A DNA stretch of 64,000 nt, taken from positions 1 to 64,000 of the forward strand of contig CAVQYJ010000010.1 in the NCBI GenBank assembly GCA_963718145.1, read 5' to 3'. Below, in pieces: positions 35,068-43,208 of the stretch. Both the position numbers and the translations under genes were made by a program. The notes below the pieces were generated by a model that was not told the DNA's origin, did no database searches, and saw only the letters and a list, made by a program, of their open reading frames with translations. Positions within the stretch are counted from its first letter, which is position 1; each line of letters opens with the position of its first letter. The stretch is from UBA7672 sp963718145 (lineage in GTDB: Bacteria; Pseudomonadota; Alphaproteobacteria; Caulobacterales; Hyphomonadaceae).

Positions 35068-35564
35068 AGGTTCGGATCCAGTGGCCGCTCGAACATGGCC
35101 ACGATCTTGTTATGGCGCGATGGCCGCGTGTGGAGGCGGCGGAAGCCGACCTTCTCGTGGAAGGCCATGCTTTCGGGATTGGGCGGCTCGACATTGACTT
35201 CGCAGGTAAGGCGCTGGTCGCCATTGCTCGCCGCAATGCGCACGGCCTCGTCATAGAGCGCGCGCCCGGCCCCCCGTCCTCTTGCGGTATCGCTGATGGC
35301 GATGCGGTCGATGTAGAGATGATGGTCGAACGTCGTCTCGAACCAGGCGTAGTTGTCGCTCGGATAGGCGGACCCCGGGCGGATCAGGATGAGGAAGCCG
35401 CAGCTTGCCCCATCCAGGTCTGCGATCAGCACGCGATGCGCCCAACCGGCGATATCGCGGTAGTCCTTCCTGCCCATCTCCGAGACGGCCGGCTTGCACG
35501 CAGCGTTGAGGGCGAGGATGAAGTCCTCGTCCTCAACGCGCGCATCACGGACAGTAACGGGCAA
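35064..35564 (-). CDS. GNAT family N-acetyltransferase
   Basis: The 166-residue acetyltransferase has VRDARVEDEDFILALN at the start, the acetyl-CoA motif A LYIDRIAISDTARGRGAGRALYDEA in outline (R/Q-x-x-G-x-A type), and a C-terminal FHEKVGFRRLHT. It lies between rpsP (six bases upstream) and rimM (overlapping), so it might acetylate a ribosomal or translation component; that is inference from position only. Confidence 0.9.
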   Translation of the reverse strand: MPVTVRDARVEDEDFILALNAACKPAVSEMGRKDYRDIAGWAHRVLIADLDGASCGFLILIRPGSAYPSDNYAWFETTFDHHLYIDRIAISDTARGRGAGRALYDEAVRIAASNGDQRLTCEVNVEPPNPESMAFHEKVGFRRLHTRPSRHNKIVAMFERPLDPNL

Positions 35565-35570
35565 GGCGCC

Positions 35571-35975
35571 CTACTCGGCGGCCGGAGCGGCTTCCTCGGC
35601 CGGAGCGTTCTTGGCTTCTTCGGCAGCGGCCTTGCGGGCGGCTTCACGCTCTTCGCGCTCGGTGACGCGGGCCTTGGCCTTTTCGCCCGGAATTGCGCGC
35701 TCGGGATTATTGCCGTGCTCCCATTTCACGAGGCCGGCGGCGCCGAGAAAGCGGCCGACGCGGTCGGTGGGCAGTGCGCCCTTGGCGAGCCAGGCCTTGG
35801 CCTTCTCGAGGTCGATCTGGATGCGCTTCTCGTCGGTCTTGGCGAGCAGCGGGTTGTAGGAGCCGATCTTCTCGATGAAGCGGCCGTCGCGGGCGAAGCG
35901 CGAGTCGGCGATGACGACGTTGTAGTAGGGGCGGTGCTTGGAGCCGCCGCGCGCGAGACGGATTTTGAGGGACAT
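35571..35975 (-). CDS. rpsP: 30S ribosomal protein bS16
   Basis: This small-subunit protein is required for 30S assembly. The 134 residues start MSLKIRLARGGSKHRPYYNV, with VIADSRFARDGRFIEKIGSYNP and the ALPTDRVGRFL segment of the family. As usual in alphaproteobacteria, an extended Lys/Glu/Ala-rich tail (from about residue 95) follows. It belongs to the compact minus-strand cluster running from ffh to rimM. Confidence 0.98.
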   Translation of the reverse strand: MSLKIRLARGGSKHRPYYNVVIADSRFARDGRFIEKIGSYNPLLAKTDEKRIQIDLEKAKAWLAKGALPTDRVGRFLGAAGLVKWEHGNNPERAIPGEKAKARVTEREEREAARKAAAEEAKNAPAEEAAPAAE

Positions 35976-36032
35976 GGTCTACCTTTCAGCTTTCGGTCGT
36001 TTGGATCGTTGAGTTGGAGTTGATGGAGGGTG

Positions 36033-36323
36033 TCAGCCCTTGCCTTGCAGCCTCTCGTGATGGCGGATCACTTCCGTCACGATGAAGGTGAGGAATTTCT
36101 CGGCGAAGTCGGGATCGAGATCGGCCTCGCGGGCGAGACGACGCAGGCGCTCGATCTGCTCGGCCTCGCGCGCCTTGTCGGCAGGCGGCATGGCGTGCTG
36201 GGCCTTGAGTTCGCCCACCGCCTTCGTCGCCTTGAAGCGCTCGGCGAGCATGTGCACGACGGCTGCGTCGATATTGTCGATCGAGGCGCGCAGGCGTTTG
36301 AGGTCGTCTTGCGGGTGGCTCAT
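36033..36323 (-). CDS. chorismate mutase (AroQ type)
   Basis: The enzyme converts chorismate to prephenate for Phe/Tyr synthesis. The 96-residue all-helical protein has LKRLRASIDNIDAAVVHMLA, ERFKATKAVGELKAQ, PPADKAREAEQIERLRR and the C-terminal FLTFIVTEVIRHHERLQ, placing the Arg, Lys and Glu residues of the AroQ active site. Its ATG overlaps the ffh stop (ATGA), and rpsP follows 57 bases later, so it is embedded in a translation/secretion operon. Confidence 0.93.
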   Translation of the reverse strand: MSHPQDDLKRLRASIDNIDAAVVHMLAERFKATKAVGELKAQHAMPPADKAREAEQIERLRRLAREADLDPDFAEKFLTFIVTEVIRHHERLQGKG

Positions 36324-37822
36324 TTCTTCTTGTCTCCCCCAAGTCCCGGAAGACCGCCGAGGCCGGGCAAGCCGCCGCCGAGGCCCGGGAGTTTGGGCGT
36401 ATTTGCGCCGCCCATGTTCTGGAGGTTGCGCATCGCCGCCTGGTTGACCTGCGGACCCGGGCCGCCCTGCATGCCGGCGCCGCCCATCTGGCCGAGGGCG
36501 GCCGCCATGCCCTTCATGCCGCCCTTGCCGAGCTTCTTCATCATGTCGGCCATGGTGCGGTGCATCTTCAGCACCTTGTTGACCTCGGCGACGTCGACAC
36601 CGGCGCCGGCGGCAATGCGGCGTTTGCGCGAGGCGGCGAGGACATCAGGCTTGCGGCGCTCGTGCGGGGTCATCGACATGATGATCGCCTCCTGCCGTTT
36701 CAGCATCTTGTCGTTGACGTTGGCGGCGGCCATCTGGGCCTTCGCCTTCTGCACGCCGGGCATCAGGTCCATCAGGCCGCCTAGCCCGCCCATCTTCTGC
36801 ATCTGCCGCAACTGGCCGGCGAGGTCTTCGAGGTCGAACTGGCCCTTGGCCAGCCTCTTGGCCATGCGCTCGGCGTCGGCCTGGTCGACGTCCAGCTTGG
36901 CCTTTTCGACCAGAGCGACGATGTCGCCCTGCCCGAGAATGCGGCCGGCGACGCGGCGCGCGTCGAACACGTCGAGACCGTCGAGCTTCTCGCCCGACCC
37001 GAGGAAGCGGATCGGCAGGCCTGTCACGGCGCGCATGGAAAGGGCTGCGCCGCCGCGGCCATCGCCGTCCATGCGGGTGAGGACGAGGCCGGTGAGCGGG
37101 AGTCGTTCGTGGAAGCGCTTGGCGGTCTCGACCGCGTCCTGGCCGGTGAGCGCGTCAGCAACGAGCAGCGTTTCCTGTGGGCTCGCGATGGCGGCGATCT
37201 CCGCAGCCTCGTTCATCATCTGCTCGTCGAGCGTCGTTCGGCCCGCCGTGTCGAGCATCAGCACGTCATAGCCGCCGAGCTTGGCCGCCTGCATGGCGCG
37301 GCGGGCGATGTCGGGCGGGAGCTGGCCCTGCACGATCGGCAGCGCATCGACGCCGGCCTGTTCGGCCAGGATACGCAGCTGCTCCATGGCGGCCGGGCGG
37401 CGCACGTCGAGCGAGGCGACGAGCACTTTCTTGCGCTCGACCTCGCGGAGGCGCTTGGCGACCTTGCCGGTCGTGGTGGTTTTGCCCGAGCCCTGCAGGC
37501 CGGCCATCATGATCACGGCAGGCGGGCTATCGATCCTGAGGCGTTCCGGTTCGGCGTCCCCGCCGAGCGTCTCCACCAGCGCGTCGTAGACGATCTTGAC
37601 CACGAGCTGGCCGGGCTTGATCGAGCGGATGACGTTCTCGCCGACCGCCTTGGGCCGCACATCGTCGATGAATGTCTTTACAACCGGGAGGGCCACATCG
37701 GCTTCGAGTAGCGCCACGCGGATCTCGCGCAGGGCCTCGTTGACGTCCTTCTCCGAAAGCGCGCCGCGGCCGGTGAGGCCGTCGAACACCTTTCCAAGCT
37801 TTTCCGTCAGCGCGTCGAACAA
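36320..37822 (-). CDS. ffh: signal recognition particle protein Ffh
   Basis: Ffh is the SRP GTPase that targets nascent membrane proteins with 4.5S RNA and FtsY. From a TTG start at 37822 it has 500 residues: N domain (LFDALTEKLGKVFDGLTGRG), GTPase G domain (GLQGSGKTTTTGKVAKRL; DTAGRTTLD; TRMDGDGRGGA), and a Met-rich M domain with SMTPHERRKPDVLAASRKRR and the Gly/Met-rich end (KKLGKGGMKGM). The TTG is chosen because AAGGAGAGG lies three bases before it and family homology starts there; the frame is open further upstream. No 4.5S RNA gene is recognisable in the window. Confidence 0.96.
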   Translation of the reverse strand: MFDALTEKLGKVFDGLTGRGALSEKDVNEALREIRVALLEADVALPVVKTFIDDVRPKAVGENVIRSIKPGQLVVKIVYDALVETLGGDAEPERLRIDSPPAVIMMAGLQGSGKTTTTGKVAKRLREVERKKVLVASLDVRRPAAMEQLRILAEQAGVDALPIVQGQLPPDIARRAMQAAKLGGYDVLMLDTAGRTTLDEQMMNEAAEIAAIASPQETLLVADALTGQDAVETAKRFHERLPLTGLVLTRMDGDGRGGAALSMRAVTGLPIRFLGSGEKLDGLDVFDARRVAGRILGQGDIVALVEKAKLDVDQADAERMAKRLAKGQFDLEDLAGQLRQMQKMGGLGGLMDLMPGVQKAKAQMAAANVNDKMLKRQEAIIMSMTPHERRKPDVLAASRKRRIAAGAGVDVAEVNKVLKMHRTMADMMKKLGKGGMKGMAAALGQMGGAGMQGGPGPQVNQAAMRNLQNMGGANTPKLPGLGGGLPGLGGLPGLGGDKKK

Positions 37823-38121
37823 GAGCCTCTCCTTTTCCGCGGCAAAACGCCTGAAACCCCGCTGAGCGCAACGCGCTGGGCGGGGGACCTCGCCAGGCTC
37901 GTCCATCAGGAGATGGGGGCGTCCCGGTCAAAGCACAGGACCCGGATTTCGGGATGTCTGCGCGGAAGGCGGCCTCCCTACGCCCAACTCTGCAGCAGGT
38001 CAAGTTTGGCGGGGTTTTCGCTTGTTAGGAGGCTTGCGGGCGGGCGGCATTGTCCTAGTTAATCGTCGGGACGGGCAGACGCCGACAATTCTCTTTGATC
38101 GCCCCGGGCAGGACAGTCCCA

Positions 38122-39006
38122 ATGAGTACGCCACGCGTATCCGCAATCATCGTTTCCTATAACCGGCCTCAGCTTCTGAGGCGCGCTATCGACAGCGCGC
38201 TGGCCCAGACAGTCGCCGACAAGGAGGTGATCATTGTCGATAACTGCTCCGACAGCTTCGATCCGTTCAAGGAGCTGGCGGACTATGGCGACCGCATCCG
38301 CATCCTGCGCAACACCGGCAACAATGGCTGCGGCAACGCCCGCAATTTCGGGGTGAAGCATGCGAAGGGCGAGTTCGTCGCCTTCCTCGATGACGACGAT
38401 CGCTGGTTCCCGCAGATGATGCAGCGCCATCTCGACACGATCGGCGCCTGCGTCATGAGCGCAAGCGGTCAGGAATACATGATCAAGACCGGCGTCCACA
38501 TCGAGAAGTTCAAGCGCGTGACGCCGAAAATGCTGCGCTTCGGCAACGGCGTGTGTCCGCCCAGCGGCTTCTTCTGCCGGCGCGATCTCTTCGACAGGAT
38601 CACCTTCGACGACGCCATAAAATACGCCGAGGACTGGGACTTCCTGATCCGGGCGATCAAGCTAGGCGAGATCAACTATGTGCCCGAAGCGCTGATCTAC
38701 TACACGGTCAACACCAGCGGCTCGTCGATGACCAGCGCCAGCAAGGACAAGACCTGGGACCAGATCCAGTACCAGTTCGCCACGGCCGAAAAACACCGCG
38801 CCTTCCTCGGCGAGACACTCTACCGCCGCCGCGTCGCCAAGATCACCCTCGCCAACATCGTCCGCCGCCGCAACAAGCTTGAATTCATCGGGCATTCGCT
38901 GCGCAAGGCCGGCCTCCCGGCAACCGCGCTGTTCCTGGCGCAAGCGGCGACCGAGAAGGCGCGCAGCTCGCTGGGCCGGTTTGGCGGGCGCTCCAAGGCA
39001 ACATAG
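38122..39006 (+). CDS. glycosyltransferase family 2 protein
   Basis: This GT-A enzyme has 294 residues. VSAIIVSYNRPQLLRRAIDS starts the nucleotide-binding half; EVIIVDNCSD, NNGCGNARNFGVKHAKGEFV and the DxD-like FLDDDDRW follow; YAEDWDFLIR carries the likely catalytic base. The C-terminal 80 residues are basic and helical. It is an inverting transferase probably acting on surface glycans; donor unknown. The ATG at 38122 is preferred over an upstream in-frame TTG. Confidence 0.92.
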   Translation: MSTPRVSAIIVSYNRPQLLRRAIDSALAQTVADKEVIIVDNCSDSFDPFKELADYGDRIRILRNTGNNGCGNARNFGVKHAKGEFVAFLDDDDRWFPQMMQRHLDTIGACVMSASGQEYMIKTGVHIEKFKRVTPKMLRFGNGVCPPSGFFCRRDLFDRITFDDAIKYAEDWDFLIRAIKLGEINYVPEALIYYTVNTSGSSMTSASKDKTWDQIQYQFATAEKHRAFLGETLYRRRVAKITLANIVRRRNKLEFIGHSLRKAGLPATALFLAQAATEKARSSLGRFGGRSKAT

Positions 39007-39043
39007 GCTGCCCTTCCCTCGAAGCCGCCACACACCTGGTTTC

Positions 39044-39736
39044 ATGCGCACCATCGGACTCATCGGCGGCATGAGCTGGCAGAGCAGCAGGCTCTACTAT
39101 GACCGCATCAACCAGCTGGTCGCGGACCGGCTGGGCGGAGCGCACTCGGCCGAGCTGATCCTTGTCTCGCTCGACTTCGCGCCGATCGCGACCATGCAGG
39201 CGGACGGCCGCTGGCGGGATGCCGGCGAGATTCTGGCGAAGGCGGCCGGGGCGCTGGAGCGTGCAGGGGCGGACGTCGTCGCCATTACGGCAAACACGAT
39301 GCACAAGGTTGTCGGCCAGGTGAAGGCGGCGACGAACCTGCCGGTCATGCATATCGGCGATGCGCTGGCGGCAGGCCTGCGCAAGGATGGACGGTCGAAG
39401 CCGCTGCTGCTGGGCACGCGCTACACCATGGAGGACCCGGCCATCCTGCGTGATCACCTCGCCGCAAAAGGCATCGACGCCGTCCTGCCCGACAAGGCCG
39501 AACGCGACGCCTTGCATGCGATCATCTATGACGAGCTGATCAAAGGCGTGGTGACGGATGCCTCACGCAAGCGGGTGCGGGAAATGATCACGTCGTCAGA
39601 ACAGCATGAAGCGGATTCAGTGATCTTCGGATGCACGGAGATCGGCATGTTGTTTCCTCCGGCCGACGCGGGACTGCCGGGCTATGACACGCTGGAGTTG
39701 CACGCGGCGGCGCTGGCTGATTTCGCGCTCTCCTGA
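39044..39736 (+). CDS. aspartate/glutamate racemase family protein
   Basis: The 230-residue protein belongs to the YgeA-like Asp/Glu racemase group: MRTIGLIGGMSWQSSRLYYD opens it, ILVSLDFAPIATMQADGRW and DVVAITANTMHKVV follow, and FGCTEIGML carries the second-half cysteine. These enzymes use two residues, Cys or Thr before the first NTxH motif and Cys in the second half. Here Ala83 replaces the first, so the usual two-base racemisation is doubtful, and a one-sided epimerase, lyase-like or altered role is possible. Confidence 0.85.
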   Translation: MRTIGLIGGMSWQSSRLYYDRINQLVADRLGGAHSAELILVSLDFAPIATMQADGRWRDAGEILAKAAGALERAGADVVAITANTMHKVVGQVKAATNLPVMHIGDALAAGLRKDGRSKPLLLGTRYTMEDPAILRDHLAAKGIDAVLPDKAERDALHAIIYDELIKGVVTDASRKRVREMITSSEQHEADSVIFGCTEIGMLFPPADAGLPGYDTLELHAAALADFALS

Positions 39737-39774
39737 CTGGTTCCGCCCCTTCGCCTGTTGTTGCCGGGCATTTG

Positions 39775-40791
39775 CTATTCGTCGATCGCCTGATCGAGCT
39801 TGCGGCCCTGCCTTTCCAGCACGCGCGCGCCCTGCAGGATGCCTTCCATCGCGTAGTTTCCCTCGTGGCAGGCGTATTCGAAGATCCGCTCGCCGTCGTT
39901 CCAGAAGGTGATCTCGCCTTTCCAGGGCTGCGAGTAGAAGGCCGGATCATCGACCGTGAATTCGTAGAGCAGCTGATCCTTCGCCACGCGGCTGAAGCGC
40001 TCGGTCACCCTGGCGGTTTCGGTCAGGTAGGCCGGATGGTCCTGCCAGGCATGGTAGGGGCTGAAGTTGGTGGTCTCGATCACCAGCCTGTCGCCTTCCC
40101 AGCGCGCGATCGAATCGCCGAACAGCGGATGCAGCGCCGCGGGTTCATGCCGGCTGGTCAGCGGGATCACCCGGGCATGGGAGATCATCTCGGTGTAGAT
40201 CAGCACGTGCGTTGGCGTCTGCACGATCTGGTAGTGGTTGTTGTAGAGGCCGTTGATCATCGGAGGACCCGTGCGTCCGCCGGTCGCAAGGCAGCGGTCG
40301 GCCAGCGGGCGCGCCTCGGGATCGGAATAGCCGAGCTTCGCCTCACCTGCCTGCGCGCGCTTTCTGCCTTCGGCCGTGAAGGGAATCTTTCCGCTCGGCG
40401 GATCGATGATCCACGCCGTGCGGGTCTCGCCCCGGACGACGCCGAAATGCTCACCGGCATCAATCCAGAAGGCGTTGTAGCCGCGACCCTGCAGGAGATC
40501 GCGGCCGGTCAGCAATCCTGTCGCCGGAGTGTTGGCGATGTCCTCGGTGACATTGCGCACGATCTGCGGGTGAGCCTGGGTCGCCTTGTCCACCTCCTCA
40601 GGCCTGAGCACGGTCGACTTGTAGCGGTCGGCGCGCTCTAGCGTGGTCAGCGAGGCGTTGGTCCAGGCGCCCTGCAGGTCCGGATGGCCGTCGGCCGCAA
40701 TGGGGGGGATGTAACGCTCCTGGGCGAGCGCCGCACCCGCACTTGCGCTCGCAAGAACCACACAAGACGCCAGCCACGCGAAGCGGTGCAT
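39775..40791 (-). CDS. secreted protein of unknown function
   Basis: The 338-residue exported protein has signal MHRFAWLASCVVLASASAGA ending ALAQ. Recognisable repeated family marks are ADGHPDLQGAWTNASLTTLE, GLYNNHYQIVQTPTHVLIY, RWEGDRLVIETTNFSPYH and LLYEFTVDDPAFY. Many alphaproteobacteria carry several such proteins with the LVIET-NF motif, but no function is established that I know. It is probably beta-rich and periplasmic. It is divergent from the DUF1194 gene. Confidence 0.75.
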   Translation of the reverse strand: MHRFAWLASCVVLASASAGAALAQERYIPPIAADGHPDLQGAWTNASLTTLERADRYKSTVLRPEEVDKATQAHPQIVRNVTEDIANTPATGLLTGRDLLQGRGYNAFWIDAGEHFGVVRGETRTAWIIDPPSGKIPFTAEGRKRAQAGEAKLGYSDPEARPLADRCLATGGRTGPPMINGLYNNHYQIVQTPTHVLIYTEMISHARVIPLTSRHEPAALHPLFGDSIARWEGDRLVIETTNFSPYHAWQDHPAYLTETARVTERFSRVAKDQLLYEFTVDDPAFYSQPWKGEITFWNDGERIFEYACHEGNYAMEGILQGARVLERQGRKLDQAIDE

Positions 40792-40927
40792 GATCTCCTC
40801 CCCTGATCCTCAGGAACCCCGCCCGGTCTTGCCCCAAGAAGGCCGCAAGGTCGTGAGTTCGTGATGGGGCTGAGCTTGCCTGCCGTTGCGTTGGCCTGCA
40901 AGGTCCAGCCGTATTTCGGAGCGGATG

Positions 40928-41848
40928 ATGGATCTTTCGGGTCGTCTAAGGGGGGCCGCAACCCTTGCCCTGGCAGGCATTCTGGGCCTCTCCGCGCCGG
41001 TGACGGCGCAGCAGGGCCAGATGATCCGGGTCGATCTGGAGCTCGTGCTCGCAGTCGACATTTCCCAGTCCATGGACGAGGAGGAACACACCGTCCAGCG
41101 CAATGGCTATGTCGACGCCTTCCGCCATCGCGACGTGGTCAACGCTCTCATGTCAGGGCCCGAAGGCAAGATCGCCGTCACCTACATGGAATGGGCAGGG
41201 GATTTCGATCCGACCGTGGCCGTGCCCTGGACCATCATCGACAGCGAGAAATCCGCCCTCGCCTTCGCCCAGCGACTGGCGGACGAACCGATCTATGGCG
41301 AACAGCGCACGTCGATCTCGACGGCGCTGATCACCGCGACCCGGCTGATCGAGGACAACAACATCGCCTCGCACCGCCAGGTCATCGACGTCTCGGGCGA
41401 TGGCGCCAACAATGCCGGTCCCTATGTTGCGCCGGTGCGCGACGAGGTGGTGAAGCGCGGGATCATCATCAACGGCCTGCCGATCATGCTGAACAAGCCG
41501 AAGGAATTCTACGACATCGATCACCTCGACAGGTACTACAAGCATTGCGTGATCGGCGGCGCCTCGGCCTTCATCGCGCCGGTGTTCGACCTCAAGCATC
41601 TCTCGGCGACGATCCGCAAGAAGCTTGTGCTGGAAATCGCGAGCCTGGAGGTTGAGCCCGACATGGCCCCGGTCCAGTATGCCGAAGCAGAGAGTCCAGC
41701 GCCGTCAGGGGCGCCGGGCATCAAGCGCGTGCAGCTCAAATTGCCGAACGACAAGACCGACTGCACCATCGGCGAACAGGTGTGGGGCGGCGGCAATGGC
41801 CGCGGGCGCAACTTCAACGGCTTCGGGAATTTCCGGCCGCCGCGCTAG
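40928..41848 (+). CDS. DUF1194 (von Willebrand A-like) secreted protein
   Basis: The 306-residue protein has a signal peptide (GAATLALAGILGLSAPVTAQ) and a DUF1194 domain related to VWA. LVLAVDISQSMDEEEHTVQR contains the MIDAS D-x-S-x-S motif; NGYVDAFRHRDVVNAL, VTYMEWAGDF and RQVIDVSGDGANNAG follow. The C-terminus is Gly/Asn/Arg-rich (GGGNGRGRNFNGFGNF). It probably binds a divalent metal and a partner in the periplasm. Of two adjacent ATGs the second (40928) is better spaced from GGAG. Confidence 0.88.
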   Translation: MDLSGRLRGAATLALAGILGLSAPVTAQQGQMIRVDLELVLAVDISQSMDEEEHTVQRNGYVDAFRHRDVVNALMSGPEGKIAVTYMEWAGDFDPTVAVPWTIIDSEKSALAFAQRLADEPIYGEQRTSISTALITATRLIEDNNIASHRQVIDVSGDGANNAGPYVAPVRDEVVKRGIIINGLPIMLNKPKEFYDIDHLDRYYKHCVIGGASAFIAPVFDLKHLSATIRKKLVLEIASLEVEPDMAPVQYAEAESPAPSGAPGIKRVQLKLPNDKTDCTIGEQVWGGGNGRGRNFNGFGNFRPPR

Positions 41849-41857
41849 GATTGAAAA

Positions 41858-42562
41858 TCAGGCCATGGCCCTGCGGTGGAGCGCCTTGTCGGCGTACATC
41901 GCCTCGTCGGCGCGGGCGAGTACGCCCTCGGCCGAATCGCCGCTGATGAGGTTGGTGATGCCGAAGGCCGCGCTGATGAAATGCGCCTCGCCATTGTGGA
42001 GCACCCGGTCCGTGCATATCGCGGCGGCCAGCGCCTCGGCCTTCACGCGTGCAGCGTCTGGAGTGACATGGGAGAGGACGACGGCGAATTCATCCCCGCC
42101 GATGCGGCCGACAATGTCAGTCTCGCGCGTCTGGCGGATCAGGGTTTCGCCAACCGAGCGCAGGACCGCATCGCCCGCGGAATGACCGTGATTGTCGTTG
42201 ATCTGCTTGAAGCCGTTGAGGTCGAAATAGATCAGGCTCGCTTCGACCTCGTGGCGCTTGACCAGGGCGCACACGCGCGAGACTTCGCGCATGAAGGCGC
42301 GGCGGTTGTAGACAGGCGCCAGCGGATCATGGTCAGCGGAGGCTTCGGCTTCGGCGAGCGACAGCCTGAGCTGGTCGACATCGAGCCGGAGCGAGTCGAT
42401 CTCGCCGATAAGGACGTTGAACGCCGTGCGCACCTGCGGCGTCAGATGAGTCTCGGGCACGCCGAAAATCTGGGCGACGCGCAGGGCGACATCCACCGGG
42501 ATTTCCGGCGCTGCGGCTTCCACCTGCCGGGGGCGGGGCGCGAAGATGGAGAAGAACTTCAT
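41858..42562 (-). CDS. diguanylate cyclase (GGDEF)
   Basis: This cytoplasmic enzyme should make cyclic di-GMP from two GTP. The 234-residue protein has an N-terminal helical region (VDVALRVAQIFGVPE to about residue 80, ending in a coiled coil LDVDQLRLSLAEAEASAD) and a complete GGDEF domain (YFDLNGFKQINDNHGHSAGD, RIGGDEFAVVLS). The allosteric I-site RETD lies five residues before GGDEF, so product inhibition is expected. There is no sensor domain. A CtrA-like site lies 42 bases upstream, which would fit cell-cycle control (inference). Confidence 0.93.
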   Translation of the reverse strand: MKFFSIFAPRPRQVEAAAPEIPVDVALRVAQIFGVPETHLTPQVRTAFNVLIGEIDSLRLDVDQLRLSLAEAEASADHDPLAPVYNRRAFMREVSRVCALVKRHEVEASLIYFDLNGFKQINDNHGHSAGDAVLRSVGETLIRQTRETDIVGRIGGDEFAVVLSHVTPDAARVKAEALAAAICTDRVLHNGEAHFISAAFGITNLISGDSAEGVLARADEAMYADKALHRRAMA

Positions 42563-42603
42563 GTGTCCGGGGCGGCTCCTGCCGTCATGACACCGGAAGC
42601 TGG

Positions 42604-42618
42604 TTAGCGTCCTGTTAA
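42604..42618. promoter_or_regulatory. CtrA-like binding site upstream of the diguanylate cyclase
   Basis: TTAG-CGTCCTG-TTAA matches the CtrA full site TTAA-N7-TTAA in seven of eight positions. It lies in the 148-base divergent gap between the GGDEF gene and purE. A single match in one window is weak evidence. Confidence 0.3.
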
Positions 42619-42710
42619 TACCGCGTGTCCGCAGCGTTGCGGATTCGGGCCGGAACCCTGTAGAACCGCGCTTTCCCGAGGCTTTCTGGCCCGGGCTTCC
42701 GGAGCGCCTC

Positions 42711-43208
42711 ATGGCTGCCGCTGCACCCCTCGTAGGTATTGTGATGGGGAGCCGGTCCGATTGGCCGACCATGCGGGAAGCCGCCAATATTCTCGCGGAC
42801 CTAGGCGTTCTGCACGAAACAAAGGTGGTTTCGGCCCACCGCACGCCCGACCGGCTGGTCAGGTACGCCAAGGAGGCGCGCGGCCGGGGGCTGAAGGTCA
42901 TCATCGCCGGCGCCGGGGGGGCAGCCCATTTGCCGGGCATGATTGCAGCAATGACCACCCTTCCCGTCCTCGGAGTTCCGGTGCGGTCGAGCGCGCTGTC
43001 AGGGCTGGATAGCCTCCTTTCCATCGTCCAGATGCCGCGCGGCGTCCCGGTCGGAACCCTGGCGATCGGCGAAGCCGGGGCGATGAATGCCGGCGTGCTG
43101 GCGGCGTCGATCCTCGCTGGCGACGACAAGGCGCTGGCGCAGCGGCTTGAAGCCTGGCGCAAGAAGCAGACGGATTCGGTGGCCGAGTCGGTGGAAGACG
43201 GCCCATGA
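42711..43208 (+). CDS. purE: N5-carboxyaminoimidazole ribonucleotide mutase
   Basis: PurE class I converts N5-CAIR to CAIR in purine synthesis. The 165-residue protein shows VGIVMGSRSDWPTM (ribonucleotide loop), KVVSAHRTPDRLVRYA with the catalytic His, IAGAGGAAHLPGMIAA and GVPVRSSALSGLDSLLSIVQ. GGAG lies six bases before the ATG. Its stop overlaps the purK start (ATGA), so the two sequential enzymes are translationally coupled. Confidence 0.97.
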   Translation: MAAAAPLVGIVMGSRSDWPTMREAANILADLGVLHETKVVSAHRTPDRLVRYAKEARGRGLKVIIAGAGGAAHLPGMIAAMTTLPVLGVPVRSSALSGLDSLLSIVQMPRGVPVGTLAIGEAGAMNAGVLAASILAGDDKALAQRLEAWRKKQTDSVAESVEDGP

